From Sporosarcina koreensis (GTDB lineage: Bacteria; Bacillota; Bacilli; Bacillales_A; Planococcaceae): DNA of 64,000 bases. Made by a program: the position numbers and the translations under genes. The stretch's first letter is position 1. The number at the start of each line of letters is the position of its first letter. Below are positions 24,120 to 32,001 of the stretch, in pieces. The notes below the pieces were generated by a model. That model did no database searches. It had not been told where the DNA came from and worked only from the letters and a program-made list of their open reading frames with translations. The DNA lies in NCBI RefSeq assembly GCF_000826145.2, contig NZ_LN651337.1, forward strand, positions 1,774,945 to 1,838,944, read 5' to 3'.

Positions 24120-24938
24120 TCACCTCCAAGGCAGCAGTTTTTTCTGCAGGCCGCGCAGCAGCAGGGAAAAGACGTATCCGAAAAACGAAATCATGATGAG
24201 ACCGACAAACATATTCTGCAGCAGGAATGCTTTGTATGAGGTCCAGATCAGGTAGCCGATCCCGGACGTCGCGCCCATCATTTCAGCGGCGACGATTGTC
24301 AGCAAGGCGATCGCCTGCCCCATCTGGATCCCTTCGAGCATGACGGGAAGTGCGCCGGGCAGCGCAATTTTGAAGAAGAACTGTGATTTGCTGGCACCGT
24401 AATTGTCCGCGACATCCAGATAGATCTTGTCGATGCTGAGCACGCCTGCAGCCGTGTTGATGACAACAGGAAAGAAGACGCTGCCTGCAATCGTCACCAC
24501 TTTCGAGACGTCTCCGATGCCGAACAGGATGATGATGATCGGCAGGAGGGCGAGCGTCGGTATCGGCATGAGTGCCATGACGAGCGGCGATACGAAGTGA
24601 CGGACTGGTTTGTAGAGTCCCATCAGAAGGCCGATCAGAATACCGGGGATGACCCCTGCCAGGAATCCGAGGGCGATCCGGTACAGCGACACGCCGACAT
24701 GTTCGGCGATCGCGCCGTTCATAAGCATTTCCCAGAACGTCCCGAGAATCGCTGTTGGCGGCGGGAAGAACCGGATGTCGATCGCTCCTGTCCGTGACAG
24801 CACTTCCCACAGGGCGAGGAGAAATACGGGCGACACCACAGTCAGGAGCTGCTGCCATCTCGCTTTTGCCTGCCGCCGCCTCCATTCGATGCGCTCGATC
24901 TGCACCGCGTCTTGTCTTGCGTCGACTGGTTGAGTCAT
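24120..24938 (-). CDS. ABC transporter permease, NitT/TauT type
   Basis: A 272-residue inner-membrane permease with about six helices and the EAA-type loop (DVADNYGASKSQFFFKIALPGALPVMLEG). N-terminal residues 1-35 are charged and cytoplasmic. The start is set at MTQPVDARQD because GAGGTGGTGAAC is directly upstream; the longer ORF to 25004 overlaps the preceding terminator region. First gene of the three-gene operon. Confidence 0.9.
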   Translation of the reverse strand: MTQPVDARQDAVQIERIEWRRRQAKARWQQLLTVVSPVFLLALWEVLSRTGAIDIRFFPPPTAILGTFWEMLMNGAIAEHVGVSLYRIALGFLAGVIPGILIGLLMGLYKPVRHFVSPLVMALMPIPTLALLPIIIILFGIGDVSKVVTIAGSVFFPVVINTAAGVLSIDKIYLDVADNYGASKSQFFFKIALPGALPVMLEGIQMGQAIALLTIVAAEMMGATSGIGYLIWTSYKAFLLQNMFVGLIMISFFGYVFSLLLRGLQKKLLPWR

Positions 24939-25002
24939 GTTCACCACCTCACCGTACTCTATGCGTTCGCCTGTTCCGCAACATAGGCAGACGTGCAGGC
25001 AC

Positions 25003-25043
25003 AATAAAAAAAGCCCGCATCCGGTATGTATGGATGCAGGCGT
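25003..25043 (-). terminator. Terminator of the AI-2E transporter gene
   Basis: GCCCGCATCC (25013-25022) pairs with GGATGCAGGC (25032-25041, one mismatch), followed on the minus strand by seven T. Confidence 0.85.
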
Positions 25044-25046
25044 TCT

Positions 25047-26126
25047 TCACACTGACTTCGTGGCCGTTTTCTTGATATCCTGTCTGGCTGCATAGATGTT
25101 TGCGACGATGACCTTCGCCACTGCGTATACAGGCACCGCCAGAAGGATCCCCACAAATCCCGCCATATTCCCTGCTGCCAGGAGCAGCGTAATAACGGTG
25201 AGCGGATGGATATCAAGCGTTTTCCCCATAATATTCGGGGTAATGAAGTTGCTGTCGATCTGGTTGGCCGCCAGGGTGATGACCGCCACCCAGATGACCA
25301 TTTTCGGGTCTTGTGTAAAGGCGATCAGGATCGCAGGCATTACAGCAATCCACGGGCCGAGGAATGGAATCAAGTTCATGAACAGCGTGAAAATCGCAAT
25401 CAGCAGTGCATACTGGAGTCCGATGATCCAATAACCGACCAGGATGATCGTCGCCAGGATGGCGCTGATCAGCAGCTGTCCCTGGATGTAGCTGCGGAGC
25501 ACATGATCGATATCGTCGATCGTTTTCTTGATCCACTGACGGCGCTTGCCGTGGAAATACTTATAGATATTCGGCGCGAGTTTCTCATGGTCCTTCAGCA
25601 TGAAGATGAAGAAGAACGGCACAAGGACGAGCAGGACGATTGCCTGGACGAACGATTGCAGGAAGGAGATGAACCAACCGCCGAATTTCAGTAAATACGA
25701 CTGCAATTTATCCGTTGCGCTGTTCAGCGAGTCTTTCACTTGCGGCGGCAGATCATCCTTCTGCTCAAGTGCCAGGTCCTTCAGATGGATGAGTTCCGCA
25801 GAAATCTTCGGGCCGTTGTCGATCAGGTTGTTCACCTGTTTGGCGATCGGCGGACCGATGAGTGCCGAGAAGGCATAGATGGCGCCTGCCAGCAGCACAA
25901 GGATGATGAGGATGCTTCCCCAGCGCGGCACTTTCCGCTTCTCGAGGAAGCGCTGGATGGGCTCCGTCATGTAATACAGGACTCCGCCTGCAATCAGCGG
26001 CAGGATGATCGCCTTTGCAATGATGCCGACCGGCGCGAAAATATAGTTGATTTCCAGGAAGAACTTGATGATGAGCAGTGCCAGCAAAATGGCGACCCCT
26101 GTCTGGAACCATAATTTCTTTGTCAC
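25047..26126 (-). CDS. AI-2E family transporter
   Basis: A 359-residue membrane protein of the AI-2E/PerM family (PF01594) with seven to eight helices: an N-terminal double helix, a soluble insert (about 85-150: NLIDNGPKISAELIHLKDLA), then the conserved block FMNLIPFLGPWIAVMPAILIA and the C-terminal NFITPNIMGKTLDIHPLTV. Members include a quorum-signal exporter and Na+/H+ antiporters; the role here is open. GGAGGCTGCCG lies before the start. It is monocistronic. Confidence 0.88.
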   Translation of the reverse strand: MTKKLWFQTGVAILLALLIIKFFLEINYIFAPVGIIAKAIILPLIAGGVLYYMTEPIQRFLEKRKVPRWGSILIILVLLAGAIYAFSALIGPPIAKQVNNLIDNGPKISAELIHLKDLALEQKDDLPPQVKDSLNSATDKLQSYLLKFGGWFISFLQSFVQAIVLLVLVPFFFIFMLKDHEKLAPNIYKYFHGKRRQWIKKTIDDIDHVLRSYIQGQLLISAILATIILVGYWIIGLQYALLIAIFTLFMNLIPFLGPWIAVMPAILIAFTQDPKMVIWVAVITLAANQIDSNFITPNIMGKTLDIHPLTVITLLLAAGNMAGFVGILLAVPVYAVAKVIVANIYAARQDIKKTATKSV

Positions 26127-26205
26127 ACGGCAGCCTCCTTTCTTCCATTTATTCCGTTGAATTGTTTCTAGTATACGAGTTTCCCTGCCCTCTGTCGAAC
26201 ACGAA

Positions 26206-26246
26206 CGAAAAAAATCCCCGTCTCTCGGCTGAGAGCGGGAATTTTG
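26206..26246. terminator. Terminator of the DUF4956 gene
   Basis: AAAATCCCCG(TCTC) pairs with (GAGA)GCGGGAATTTT with small mismatches at about 26211-26245; A/T runs on both sides. Confidence 0.75.
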
Positions 26247-26247
26247 A

Positions 26248-26931
26248 TCAGTCGCGCATTTCCAGATAGGAAAGCGAAACTTTCAAGTTGGCGTTGCGTT
26301 CACGGATCGCATCGAGCAGCACCTGGTCTTTCGTGTCCGTTTTGCTGCGGATGGCAAACGTGTAAAGGATCATCGTGCCGAGGTTGGTTGTCTCGACTTG
26401 GCGCAGCTGGTAGAAATCGGTTTTTTCATCCAGAATATCATCGAGAAGATTTTCGTGATTCAAGTTCTCAGGAACCGTCACTTTCAGCAGCTGCGTATCC
26501 TTCCCTTTCCCGTAATCCACTTTGTAGATGAAGTAGAAGACCAGGCAGGAGAACACGGTCAGCACGATGGCCAGCTGGAATTGGAACAGACCAGCTGTCA
26601 TCCCGACACAAAGGCCGAAGAAAATATAGGCGATGTCTTTCGCATTGGTCACAGCACTCCGGAACCGGATGAGCGAGAAGACGGCGAACAGCCCGAATGC
26701 GACCCCCGCGTTGCCGCTGACGACATTCATGACGACCGATACGACGACACTCATCATGATGATCGTATGGACGAATGCCTGAGAATAGCGTTCTCCTGTA
26801 AAGGTGATCTGGTAGATTTTCGTAATGAGCAAACTGAGGACGAACGCCAGCGCCATAGCGGCCAGGCTCATCCAGAGGGTCGGCGCCCCTTCCACTCCAT
26901 TAGACGTAAACAAGCTCGTGATCTGATCCAT
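26248..26931 (-). CDS. DUF4956 domain membrane protein
   Basis: A 227-residue protein with four membrane helices in the first ~145 residues (LWMSLAAMALAFVLSLLITK; FVHTIIMMSVVVSVVMNVVS; FGLFAVFSLIRFRS; FGLCVGMTAGLFQFQLAIVL) and a soluble C-terminal domain. It matches DUF4956, which commonly sits next to VTC-type polyphosphate polymerase genes. The start MDQITSLF has GGGGGA upstream and overlaps the end of the VTC gene by 32 bases. Function unknown; the pairing suggests a membrane partner of the polymerase. Confidence 0.82.
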   Translation of the reverse strand: MDQITSLFTSNGVEGAPTLWMSLAAMALAFVLSLLITKIYQITFTGERYSQAFVHTIIMMSVVVSVVMNVVSGNAGVAFGLFAVFSLIRFRSAVTNAKDIAYIFFGLCVGMTAGLFQFQLAIVLTVFSCLVFYFIYKVDYGKGKDTQLLKVTVPENLNHENLLDDILDEKTDFYQLRQVETTNLGTMILYTFAIRSKTDTKDQVLLDAIRERNANLKVSLSYLEMRD

Positions 26932-27709
26932 CTTCGATTCCCCCAATTGTTGGTTCTTCCAGTTGTTTTGGTTCCAGTAATCCGCTTTGCGGAAGGACAT
27001 CCCCGCTCAGCAGTTCCATGCTTGTGCAGAACTTCGAGGCACTGCGCTGCTCGCAGTTCAGCGATTGCAGCACCCGCGCAAGCCAGAGCGGCACGGCGTG
27101 ATCCACCTTCACTTCAAGCACGACAAGATCCGGATCGATGAAGTGCTCACCGTATGGACCGTGCTCGATATGCAGGTCACCTTTTCTGCATTTCAAGTCG
27201 AAATCGAACGTGATCCGCAGTTCCGGATCAGTGACGCCATGCAGCGCATGCCGGCTGTAGCTGACGACCATCTCAGGCTTCAGGTTGTAATAGTTCTTGA
27301 AATAATCGATCTCCTTCATGACCTGCCGATTCGACGTCTCATAATCGGACAGATCCGTCTTGCCTTCATCCGACAAATACCGGTAGGCCTCTTTCAGCGG
27401 CAGGAGCATGCGCCGTTTGTTGACGACTTTCTTATGCTTCTGCTTCAATTCGAAAAATGCTGTGCTGTTCAGATCAGTGTCATCATAGACGCGGAGCCGA
27501 AGCTTCTGCCGGTACTTCAGCTTGTTCTTTGTTTCAAAGTAGATCGTCTTGTCCGGACTGTCGAAGTACAGGCTTGTGACGGAATACTTCCCCTCCACCC
27601 CATTCTTGTCGTTCCGCATCCTCGGACCGATCTGGTCAACCAATTGCTCGTATTGGCGGCGTGTGATCAAATATTTCTGTTCTTTCCTGCAAAAGATCTC
27701 AATCGCCAT
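26900..27709 (-). CDS. VTC-domain polyphosphate polymerase-like protein
   Basis: A 269-residue protein with the VTC tunnel fold (CYTH/TTM superfamily): ERKEQKYL-like start (FCRKEQKYLITRRQYEQL), VTSLYFDSPDKTIYFETK, then basic and acidic strands KLRLRVY, FFELKQK, VVNKRR and the late VVLEVKVDHAVP. In yeast Vtc4 this domain makes polyphosphate from ATP. Bacterial copies with DUF4956 are common, but activity is seldom shown. The start MAIEIFCRKEQ has GAGGGAG upstream. First gene of a two-gene operon, downstream of array C. Confidence 0.85.
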   Translation of the reverse strand: MAIEIFCRKEQKYLITRRQYEQLVDQIGPRMRNDKNGVEGKYSVTSLYFDSPDKTIYFETKNKLKYRQKLRLRVYDDTDLNSTAFFELKQKHKKVVNKRRMLLPLKEAYRYLSDEGKTDLSDYETSNRQVMKEIDYFKNYYNLKPEMVVSYSRHALHGVTDPELRITFDFDLKCRKGDLHIEHGPYGEHFIDPDLVVLEVKVDHAVPLWLARVLQSLNCEQRSASKFCTSMELLSGDVLPQSGLLEPKQLEEPTIGGIEDGSDHELVYV

Positions 27710-27836
27710 GGGTCTCCCTCTCTTTCCTGGTCTATTTCCTTGTGATGACTACTTTACAGCGGGAAAATGGGAAAACACTGTCGAATTGATTAGAAAACAA
27801 TGAGAAAAGGCAAGGCTTTGTGAGTTGGCAGGCTGG

Positions 27837-28080
27837 CTTGCTGAGGTTATGAGCAGTTTGACAGGGTTTATGATCACTTTGACGTGGTTTATGAGCGGTT
27901 TCACAGATTTATGATCACTTTGCGAGGTTTATGAGCGGTTTCACGGATTTATGATCACTTTGCGGGGTTTATGAGCGGTTTCACGGATTTATGATCACTT
28001 TGCGAGGTTTATGAGCGGTTTCGCGGATTTATGATCACTTTGCGGGGTTTATGATCACTTCCACCGATTTATGATCACCC
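27837..28080 (+). repeat. Intergenic 20-bp tandem array C, most regular copy
   Basis: Twelve units with ATGAKC at 27849, 27870, 27891, 27911, 27931, 27951, 27971, 27991, 28011, 28031, 28051 and 28071. Units 1-10 alternate strictly between GAGCGG-type and GATCAC-type cores, giving a 40-bp higher-order period. The start, CTGAGGTTATGAGCAG, is a diverged form of the shared boundary. It lies between the diverging VTC gene and the small gene at 28182. Confidence 0.95.
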
Positions 28081-28120
28081 CCCTCATTCACCGATGATTC
28101 ATCGCTGCCCCCGAGCAGCT

Positions 28121-28146
28121 GTTTGACTTCTCACCGGATAGGGAAT
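28121..28146 (+). promoter_or_regulatory. Sigma-B-type promoter
   Basis: GTTTGA at 28121-28126, a 14-base spacer and GGGAAT at 28141-28146, 35 bases before the small gene at 28182. Confidence 0.75.
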
Positions 28147-28181
28147 GGAACGGTACACTTTAAAAGAGGAGGCAGTTCACG

Positions 28182-28358
28182 ATGAAAAAAACATTAGCAC
28201 TTGCTGCGGTAGGACTCGGCGCCGCCTTCCTGATGCGCAACAAAGATGCGCGGGACAAAATCTCTAAGCAGTTCGATGATTTCGCCAACACACCGATGCG
28301 CGGAGACAAACACAAGGATTCCCGTTCTCCACAGACGCCATCACCTGCACATAAGTAA
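28182..28358 (+). CDS. Small protein with N-terminal hydrophobic segment
   Basis: A 58-residue protein: MKKTLALAAVGLGAAFLMRN, a short membrane-anchor-like segment, then a hydrophilic tail (DKISKQFDDF; SRSPQTPSPAHK). A GAGGAGG ribosome site lies about eight bases upstream. The layout resembles small YtxH-like stress proteins but is too short to assign. A sigma-B-type promoter and a strong terminator frame it as a single-gene unit. Confidence 0.75.
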   Translation: MKKTLALAAVGLGAAFLMRNKDARDKISKQFDDFANTPMRGDKHKDSRSPQTPSPAHK

Positions 28359-28396
28359 AAAAAAACCGCTTTCCGGTTTACCGGAAGCGGTTTTCC
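28358..28396. terminator. Bidirectional terminator
   Basis: AAAACCGCTTCCGG-type 14-bp stem (28361-28376 with 28380-28394), flanked by A8 and T4. Confidence 0.9.
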
Positions 28397-28485
28397 TATG
28401 CGGTATCATGGTTTACACTCTATAAATGGGCAAGCCGCTGCGATTGGTTGCAGCCGACAGACCCGCGAAAGAACCGGCTGGGAGG

Positions 28486-28893
28486 TCAGGCCAGCCGGTC
28501 TTCGAAGCCTAAAATCGGGATGCGGTCTTCCGCCACTTGCACATTGTCCATCGGGAGTTCGATCATAAAAGCGTCACTCCCATGCGGAAGCACAGCTACC
28601 TTTTTCGCAGCGAATGGGTTGTTGGTCACCAGCTTCAGGAGGCCTGTCCGGCTGTCGATCCCCTCTATTGCAAATCGATGTCCCTCCAGTAATGCATATG
28701 GAACAATTTCATAAGCGTCCTCCAATTCACTGATTGTGACAGGCCGGACAAAAGAAGAAGTCTTCCCTCCCAAGCGTGAAAAGCCATTCTCCAGTTCAGT
28801 CTTGTCGGTGGTTGTCAAATAAATCTGTCGGTTCCTGGAACTGATTTCATACTCGTTTCCGTTCCAGCGTGCGAATCTTCCTCTTCGAAACAT
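28486..28893 (-). CDS. Hypothetical protein, 135 residues
   Basis: A soluble, probably beta-rich protein starting MFRRGRFARWNGNEYEISSR. No signal peptide or membrane helix. It has an AGGTGAT ribosome site and ends ILGFEDRLA. I recognise no family. Codon use is like the neighbours and the reading frame is clean. It is monocistronic within the small-stress-gene block. Confidence 0.65.
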   Translation of the reverse strand: MFRRGRFARWNGNEYEISSRNRQIYLTTTDKTELENGFSRLGGKTSSFVRPVTISELEDAYEIVPYALLEGHRFAIEGIDSRTGLLKLVTNNPFAAKKVAVLPHGSDAFMIELPMDNVQVAEDRIPILGFEDRLA

Positions 28894-28966
28894 GCCATCA
28901 CCTCCGAGTCGTGAAGTTCTGCATCTATCTTCCAGTATATAAATAATTCAGCAATTCCGATAGATA

Positions 28967-28996
28967 TGTTTCGCCCTATTTACGAGTAAGGGCGAA
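28967..28996. other. Short inverted repeat in intergenic region
   Basis: TTCGCCCT (28970-28977) and AGGGCGAA (28988-28995) form an 8-bp stem between the 135-residue gene and the CsbD promoter; too weak a T-run for a confident terminator. Confidence 0.35.
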
Positions 28997-29053
28997 GACT
29001 TAAAAACATACCTGCTGCTTGGTAGATAGTAACTATACCCTTTTTCGCTTGTA

Positions 29054-29079
29054 GTTTAACTCGGCACCACGAAGGGTAT
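29054..29079 (+). promoter_or_regulatory. Sigma-B-type promoter of the CsbD gene
   Basis: GTTTAA at 29054-29059, a 14-base spacer and GGGTAT at 29074-29079, an exact consensus match, 34 bases before the start. Confidence 0.9.
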
Positions 29080-29113
29080 GAAATGACTATTACACATAGA
29101 GGAGGTTTTTTGA

Positions 29114-29302
29114 ATGAGCAACGACAACGGGTTTTCAGATAAGGTAAAAGGTGCTGTGAACAAAGTGAAAGGCGAAGCAAAAGACCAGTACGGCAATGCG
29201 ACGGATGATATCAGCAAACAGGCTGAAGGGAAGTACGACAAAATGAAAGGCGAGGTACAGGAGCAGGTCGGCGAGCACAAAGACGATCGTGATCGCCGCT
29301 GA
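29114..29302 (+). CDS. CsbD family stress protein
   Basis: A 62-residue hydrophilic protein with the CsbD pattern: DKVKGAVNKVKGEAKDQYGN, then ISKQAEGKYDKMKGEVQEQVGE. CsbD-like proteins are sigma-B-controlled stress proteins in Bacillus; their biochemical role is unknown. GAGGAGG lies upstream of the ATG. Confidence 0.92.
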   Translation: MSNDNGFSDKVKGAVNKVKGEAKDQYGNATDDISKQAEGKYDKMKGEVQEQVGEHKDDRDRR

Positions 29303-29315
29303 TACCTGCTGATAA

Positions 29316-29360
29316 GCAGCCGGAACAGCTGAATGACCAGCTGTTCCGGCTATTTTTATT
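29316..29360 (+). terminator. Terminator of the CsbD gene
   Basis: AGCCGGAACAGCTG (29318-29331) with its exact complement at 29338-29351, followed by ATTTTTATT. Confidence 0.9.
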
Positions 29361-29392
29361 GCAAAAAAACCGGTCAGCCTACAACTGGTTTC

Positions 29393-29899
29393 TTACAGCT
29401 TATTTGTGTTGATGCGGGGATACCGCCCGGCATTCTCTTCAGCTTCCACATCCTCACTTGCGTTCTCAAGCGGGATGCCGCTGTCCGTCATCTCGCCCTC
29501 ACTGTCAAACGGTGTCGGTGCGGATGTTCCGCCGCGCGTGCCTGCCGGATCATGATGGGTCGGTGCGTCCGGATCATCCATGACGAACAATGCCACACCG
29601 CCGTCCTTGACTTCATTATAGAACGCCTGCGTCTGCTGCTCATTGAAGCCGAGCTGATCGAATGCCTCTTTGGCAGGCTCCTGGTCGGTGAATAGGAACT
29701 TCATGCGCGCCAGCCAGCCGTCCTGCTCCCGTGTCGGCAGCATGATATCGGTCTGGTCTTCCAACATACGATCATTGTCTTCAGTATTGGAAACGGCAAA
29801 AATTTCATCCTTCGTGTAGCCGAGTGACTTCAGCTCAGTGATTTTTGCAAGTACCACATCAATGGAGTGGTAGGTGCCGACGTATCTCTTCTGTTTCAT
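29393..29899 (-). CDS. YflT-like general stress protein
   Basis: A 168-residue protein whose first ~115 residues match the 'heat-induced stress protein YflT' domain (KRYVGTYHSIDVVLAKITEL; GYTKDEIFAVSN; VKDGGVALFV). An acidic, probably disordered tail follows. The start is taken at MKQKRY with GGAAGGGATG upstream, not at the ORF start 60 bases earlier. A probable sigma-B-type promoter lies at 29951-29977. Confidence 0.82.
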   Translation of the reverse strand: MKQKRYVGTYHSIDVVLAKITELKSLGYTKDEIFAVSNTEDNDRMLEDQTDIMLPTREQDGWLARMKFLFTDQEPAKEAFDQLGFNEQQTQAFYNEVKDGGVALFVMDDPDAPTHHDPAGTRGGTSAPTPFDSEGEMTDSGIPLENASEDVEAEENAGRYPRINTNKL

Positions 29900-29950
29900 T
29901 GTCGTTTCACATCCCTTCCTTAAATGAATGCCTTTCCGGTTACAGTATCT

Positions 29951-29977
29951 ATTCCCCATTCTCCGGGGGTTAGAAAC
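29951..29977 (-). promoter_or_regulatory. Probable sigma-B-type promoter of the YflT-like gene
   Basis: On the minus strand GTTTCT (29972-29977), a 15-base spacer and GGGAAT (29951-29956). The -35 departs from consensus at its last bases. Confidence 0.55.
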
Positions 29978-29991
29978 CCTTTGTCAGCCAG

Positions 29992-30016
29992 GTTTAATAT
30001 TTCCGGAAAGGTGAAT
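29992..30016 (+). promoter_or_regulatory. Probable sigma-B-type promoter of the DUF3243 gene
   Basis: GTTTAA at 29992-29997, a 13-base spacer and GTGAAT at 30011-30016; one mismatch in the -10. It diverges from the YflT-like promoter 15 bases away. Confidence 0.55.
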
Positions 30017-30051
30017 ACTGATACTACTACACAAAAGGAGTGGACGCTTGA

Positions 30052-30357
30052 ATGGACGTTAAAGGCAAAGTTGAAGGCGAGCTGCAGAATATGGACAGTG
30101 AGAAGAAAGAGGATATTCTTGAGAACTTCAACCGTTTCAAGTCTTATTTGGCGGATCAGGTTGCAAAAGGTGAAAAATTAGGACTCAGTGACAATCAGCT
30201 GACGAAAGCGACTGAATTCGTTGCCAGCTACCTTGCGAAGCACGAAGAACCGAAAAACCGTGAACAGTACGTGCTCCAGGAGCTCTGGAAGGTGGGCGAC
30301 AAAGACGAACAGAAAGCACTGTCCAGCCTGCTCTTGAAACTTGTCAAAGCGGAGTAA
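30052..30357 (+). CDS. DUF3243 family protein (YmfJ-like)
   Basis: A 101-residue soluble, all-helical protein: MDVKGKVEGELQNMDSEKKE, FNRFKSYLADQVAKGEKLGL, LLLKLVKAE. It matches DUF3243, small Bacillales proteins of unknown function. AAAGGAG lies upstream. It is followed after 21 bases by an 80-residue gene; the two form an operon under a probable sigma-B site. Confidence 0.82.
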   Translation: MDVKGKVEGELQNMDSEKKEDILENFNRFKSYLADQVAKGEKLGLSDNQLTKATEFVASYLAKHEEPKNREQYVLQELWKVGDKDEQKALSSLLLKLVKAE

Positions 30358-30378
30358 CTCCTAAAGGAGGAACCAGAT

Positions 30379-30621
30379 ATGGATGATAAGAAGAAGCCAT
30401 TCACTTCAGAAGACCGGAAAGACGTCATAGAACCTTACATGGACAACCCTGAAGGGATCAAGACCGATAAGGAGACACTCTTCGACATGCATGAGGATAT
30501 GCAGACCGTTGATGCTATTCCTGTGGAAGATACACGCATGGAATGGGAAGAGGAGAAACAGGAAAACCATCGGAAGTCGAAAGACGAATCCGCGACTGAA
30601 GAGAAATTTGATAACCAGTGA
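30379..30621 (+). CDS. Small acidic hydrophilic protein
   Basis: An 80-residue charged protein (MDDKKKPFTSEDRKDVIEPY; MEWEEEKQENHRKSKDESAT) without membrane segments, probably disordered. No family recognised. AAAGGAGG before the ATG gives a clear start. Cotranscribed with the DUF3243 gene. Confidence 0.7.
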   Translation: MDDKKKPFTSEDRKDVIEPYMDNPEGIKTDKETLFDMHEDMQTVDAIPVEDTRMEWEEEKQENHRKSKDESATEEKFDNQ

Positions 30622-30629
30622 CCGATGCA

Positions 30630-30660
30630 GGCAGGGAGTTCAACCTCCCTGTTTTTTTAT
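30630..30660 (+). terminator. Terminator of the DUF3243 operon
   Basis: CAGGGAG (30632-30638) with CTCCCTG (30645-30651), followed by eight T. Confidence 0.88.
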
Positions 30661-30756
30661 TTCCCGGGAAATGATAACCCCCATCTGTTTTGCATCTGCA
30701 AGCTCCCCGCCGTACAATGGAAACAGTTGTATATGAAGGTTGAAAGGGGTTTTCCG

Positions 30757-31950
30757 ATGCTGAAAGATCGTCTCTATTATCAAGATCCTTATGTAACGAA
30801 ATTCACTGCACGTGTGATCCGTCATGGCGCTGATGAGAGCGGACGGCCATATACCATCCTGGATAACACGGCATTCTACCCGACAGGCGGCGGACAGCCC
30901 CATGATATCGGCACGATCGATGGGGTTGCTGTAACAGATGTCGAAGAGGCGGATGGCGAAATCCGTCATTATACGGAGCAGCCGCTTTCTGCAGAAGGCA
31001 CCATATCGGGGGAAATCGACTGGAAGCGCCGGTTCGATCATATGCAGCAGCACACCGGCCAGCACATCCTGACCGCTGCGCTTGTTGAGCTGTTCGGATA
31101 TCCGACCGTCAGTTTCCACTTAGGCCGGGAACTTGTGTCGATCGATATCGACACGCCCCATATAAAACCAGAAGAACTCGCTGCAGCGGAGCGTCTGGCC
31201 AACCAGGTCATCCTTGAAAACCGGCCGATCGAACAGCGCTGGGTCACGCAGGAAGAACTCGGTCAGTATGCATTGCGGAAAGAAGTCAGTGTCGAAGAGG
31301 AGATCCGTCTTGTCATCATTCCCGACTTCGACACGAACGGATGCGGCGGGACGCATCCGCAAGCGACCGGACAAGTCGCCGCCCTGAAGATCCTGTCCTC
31401 CGAAAAAGAAAAGCAGCATACCCGCATCCATTTTGTGTGCGGCGGCCGTGTGCTGGATCAGCTGGGAGCGGTCCATCAGGAGCTGACGAAGACATCCCAG
31501 CTGCTGAGCGCACCGCTTCTGGGAACTTCCTCGGCTGCCGGGCTGCTGCTGCAGACCCAGCATTCCCTCGAAAAGCAGCTGGAACACGCCCGGGAAGAAC
31601 TGCTCGACCGGGAGGCGGAACGTCTGGCAAGCCGCAAGTCCATCAAGATCCGGCAGACGTATACTGACCGTCCAATGAAGGAATTGCAGAAACTTGCGAA
31701 GAAAACGATTGCACTTCGTGAGCAGGCCATCGTCATCCTCGTCTCCGAATCTGCGGATAAACTCCAGTTCGTCCTGTCGCGGAGTGCCTCCTTGACCCCT
31801 GATCTGCGGACAGCCTCCTCGATCGCCCTGCCGGCGATCGAAGGGAAAGGAGGCGGTTCAGCTGCCGCCGTACAAGGCGGCGGTGCCCGCCTCATGTCCG
31901 CCGGGGAACTTGCCGAACTGCTGGAACGGTCCATTCCTATGCATATCTGA
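30757..31950 (+). CDS. Alanyl-tRNA editing protein (AlaX type, with DHHA1 domain)
   Basis: A 397-residue free-standing relative of the AlaRS editing half, which hydrolyses Ser- or Gly-tRNA(Ala). The N-terminal beta-barrel carries TAFYPTGGGQPHDIG; the zinc site is His99/His103 in HTGQHIL plus Cys196/His200 in GCGGTH. The C-terminal part (about 270-397) is a coiled-coil and DHHA1-like domain with GKGGGSAAAVQGGG. The start MLKDRLYYQDPYV has GAAAGGGG upstream; the ORF's earlier starts lie in the preceding terminator region. Confidence 0.9.
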   Translation: MLKDRLYYQDPYVTKFTARVIRHGADESGRPYTILDNTAFYPTGGGQPHDIGTIDGVAVTDVEEADGEIRHYTEQPLSAEGTISGEIDWKRRFDHMQQHTGQHILTAALVELFGYPTVSFHLGRELVSIDIDTPHIKPEELAAAERLANQVILENRPIEQRWVTQEELGQYALRKEVSVEEEIRLVIIPDFDTNGCGGTHPQATGQVAALKILSSEKEKQHTRIHFVCGGRVLDQLGAVHQELTKTSQLLSAPLLGTSSAAGLLLQTQHSLEKQLEHAREELLDREAERLASRKSIKIRQTYTDRPMKELQKLAKKTIALREQAIVILVSESADKLQFVLSRSASLTPDLRTASSIALPAIEGKGGGSAAAVQGGGARLMSAGELAELLERSIPMHI

Positions 31951-31954
31951 CCTG

Positions 31955-31998
31955 CCCAAAACACCCCCTCCATCGCAACGGATGGAGGGGGTGTTTCA
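31955..31998. terminator. Bidirectional terminator
   Basis: AAACACCCCCTCCATC (31958-31973) with GATGGAGGGGGTGTTT (31981-31996), a 16-bp perfect stem. Confidence 0.92.
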
Positions 31999-32001
31999 CT
32001 G

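Noticed and set aside
27849..28080. CRISPR array
   Set aside because: Repeat and variable part are too short (20 bp in all), the variable tails are only about 6 bases, there are no cas genes, and similar arrays recur in five places.
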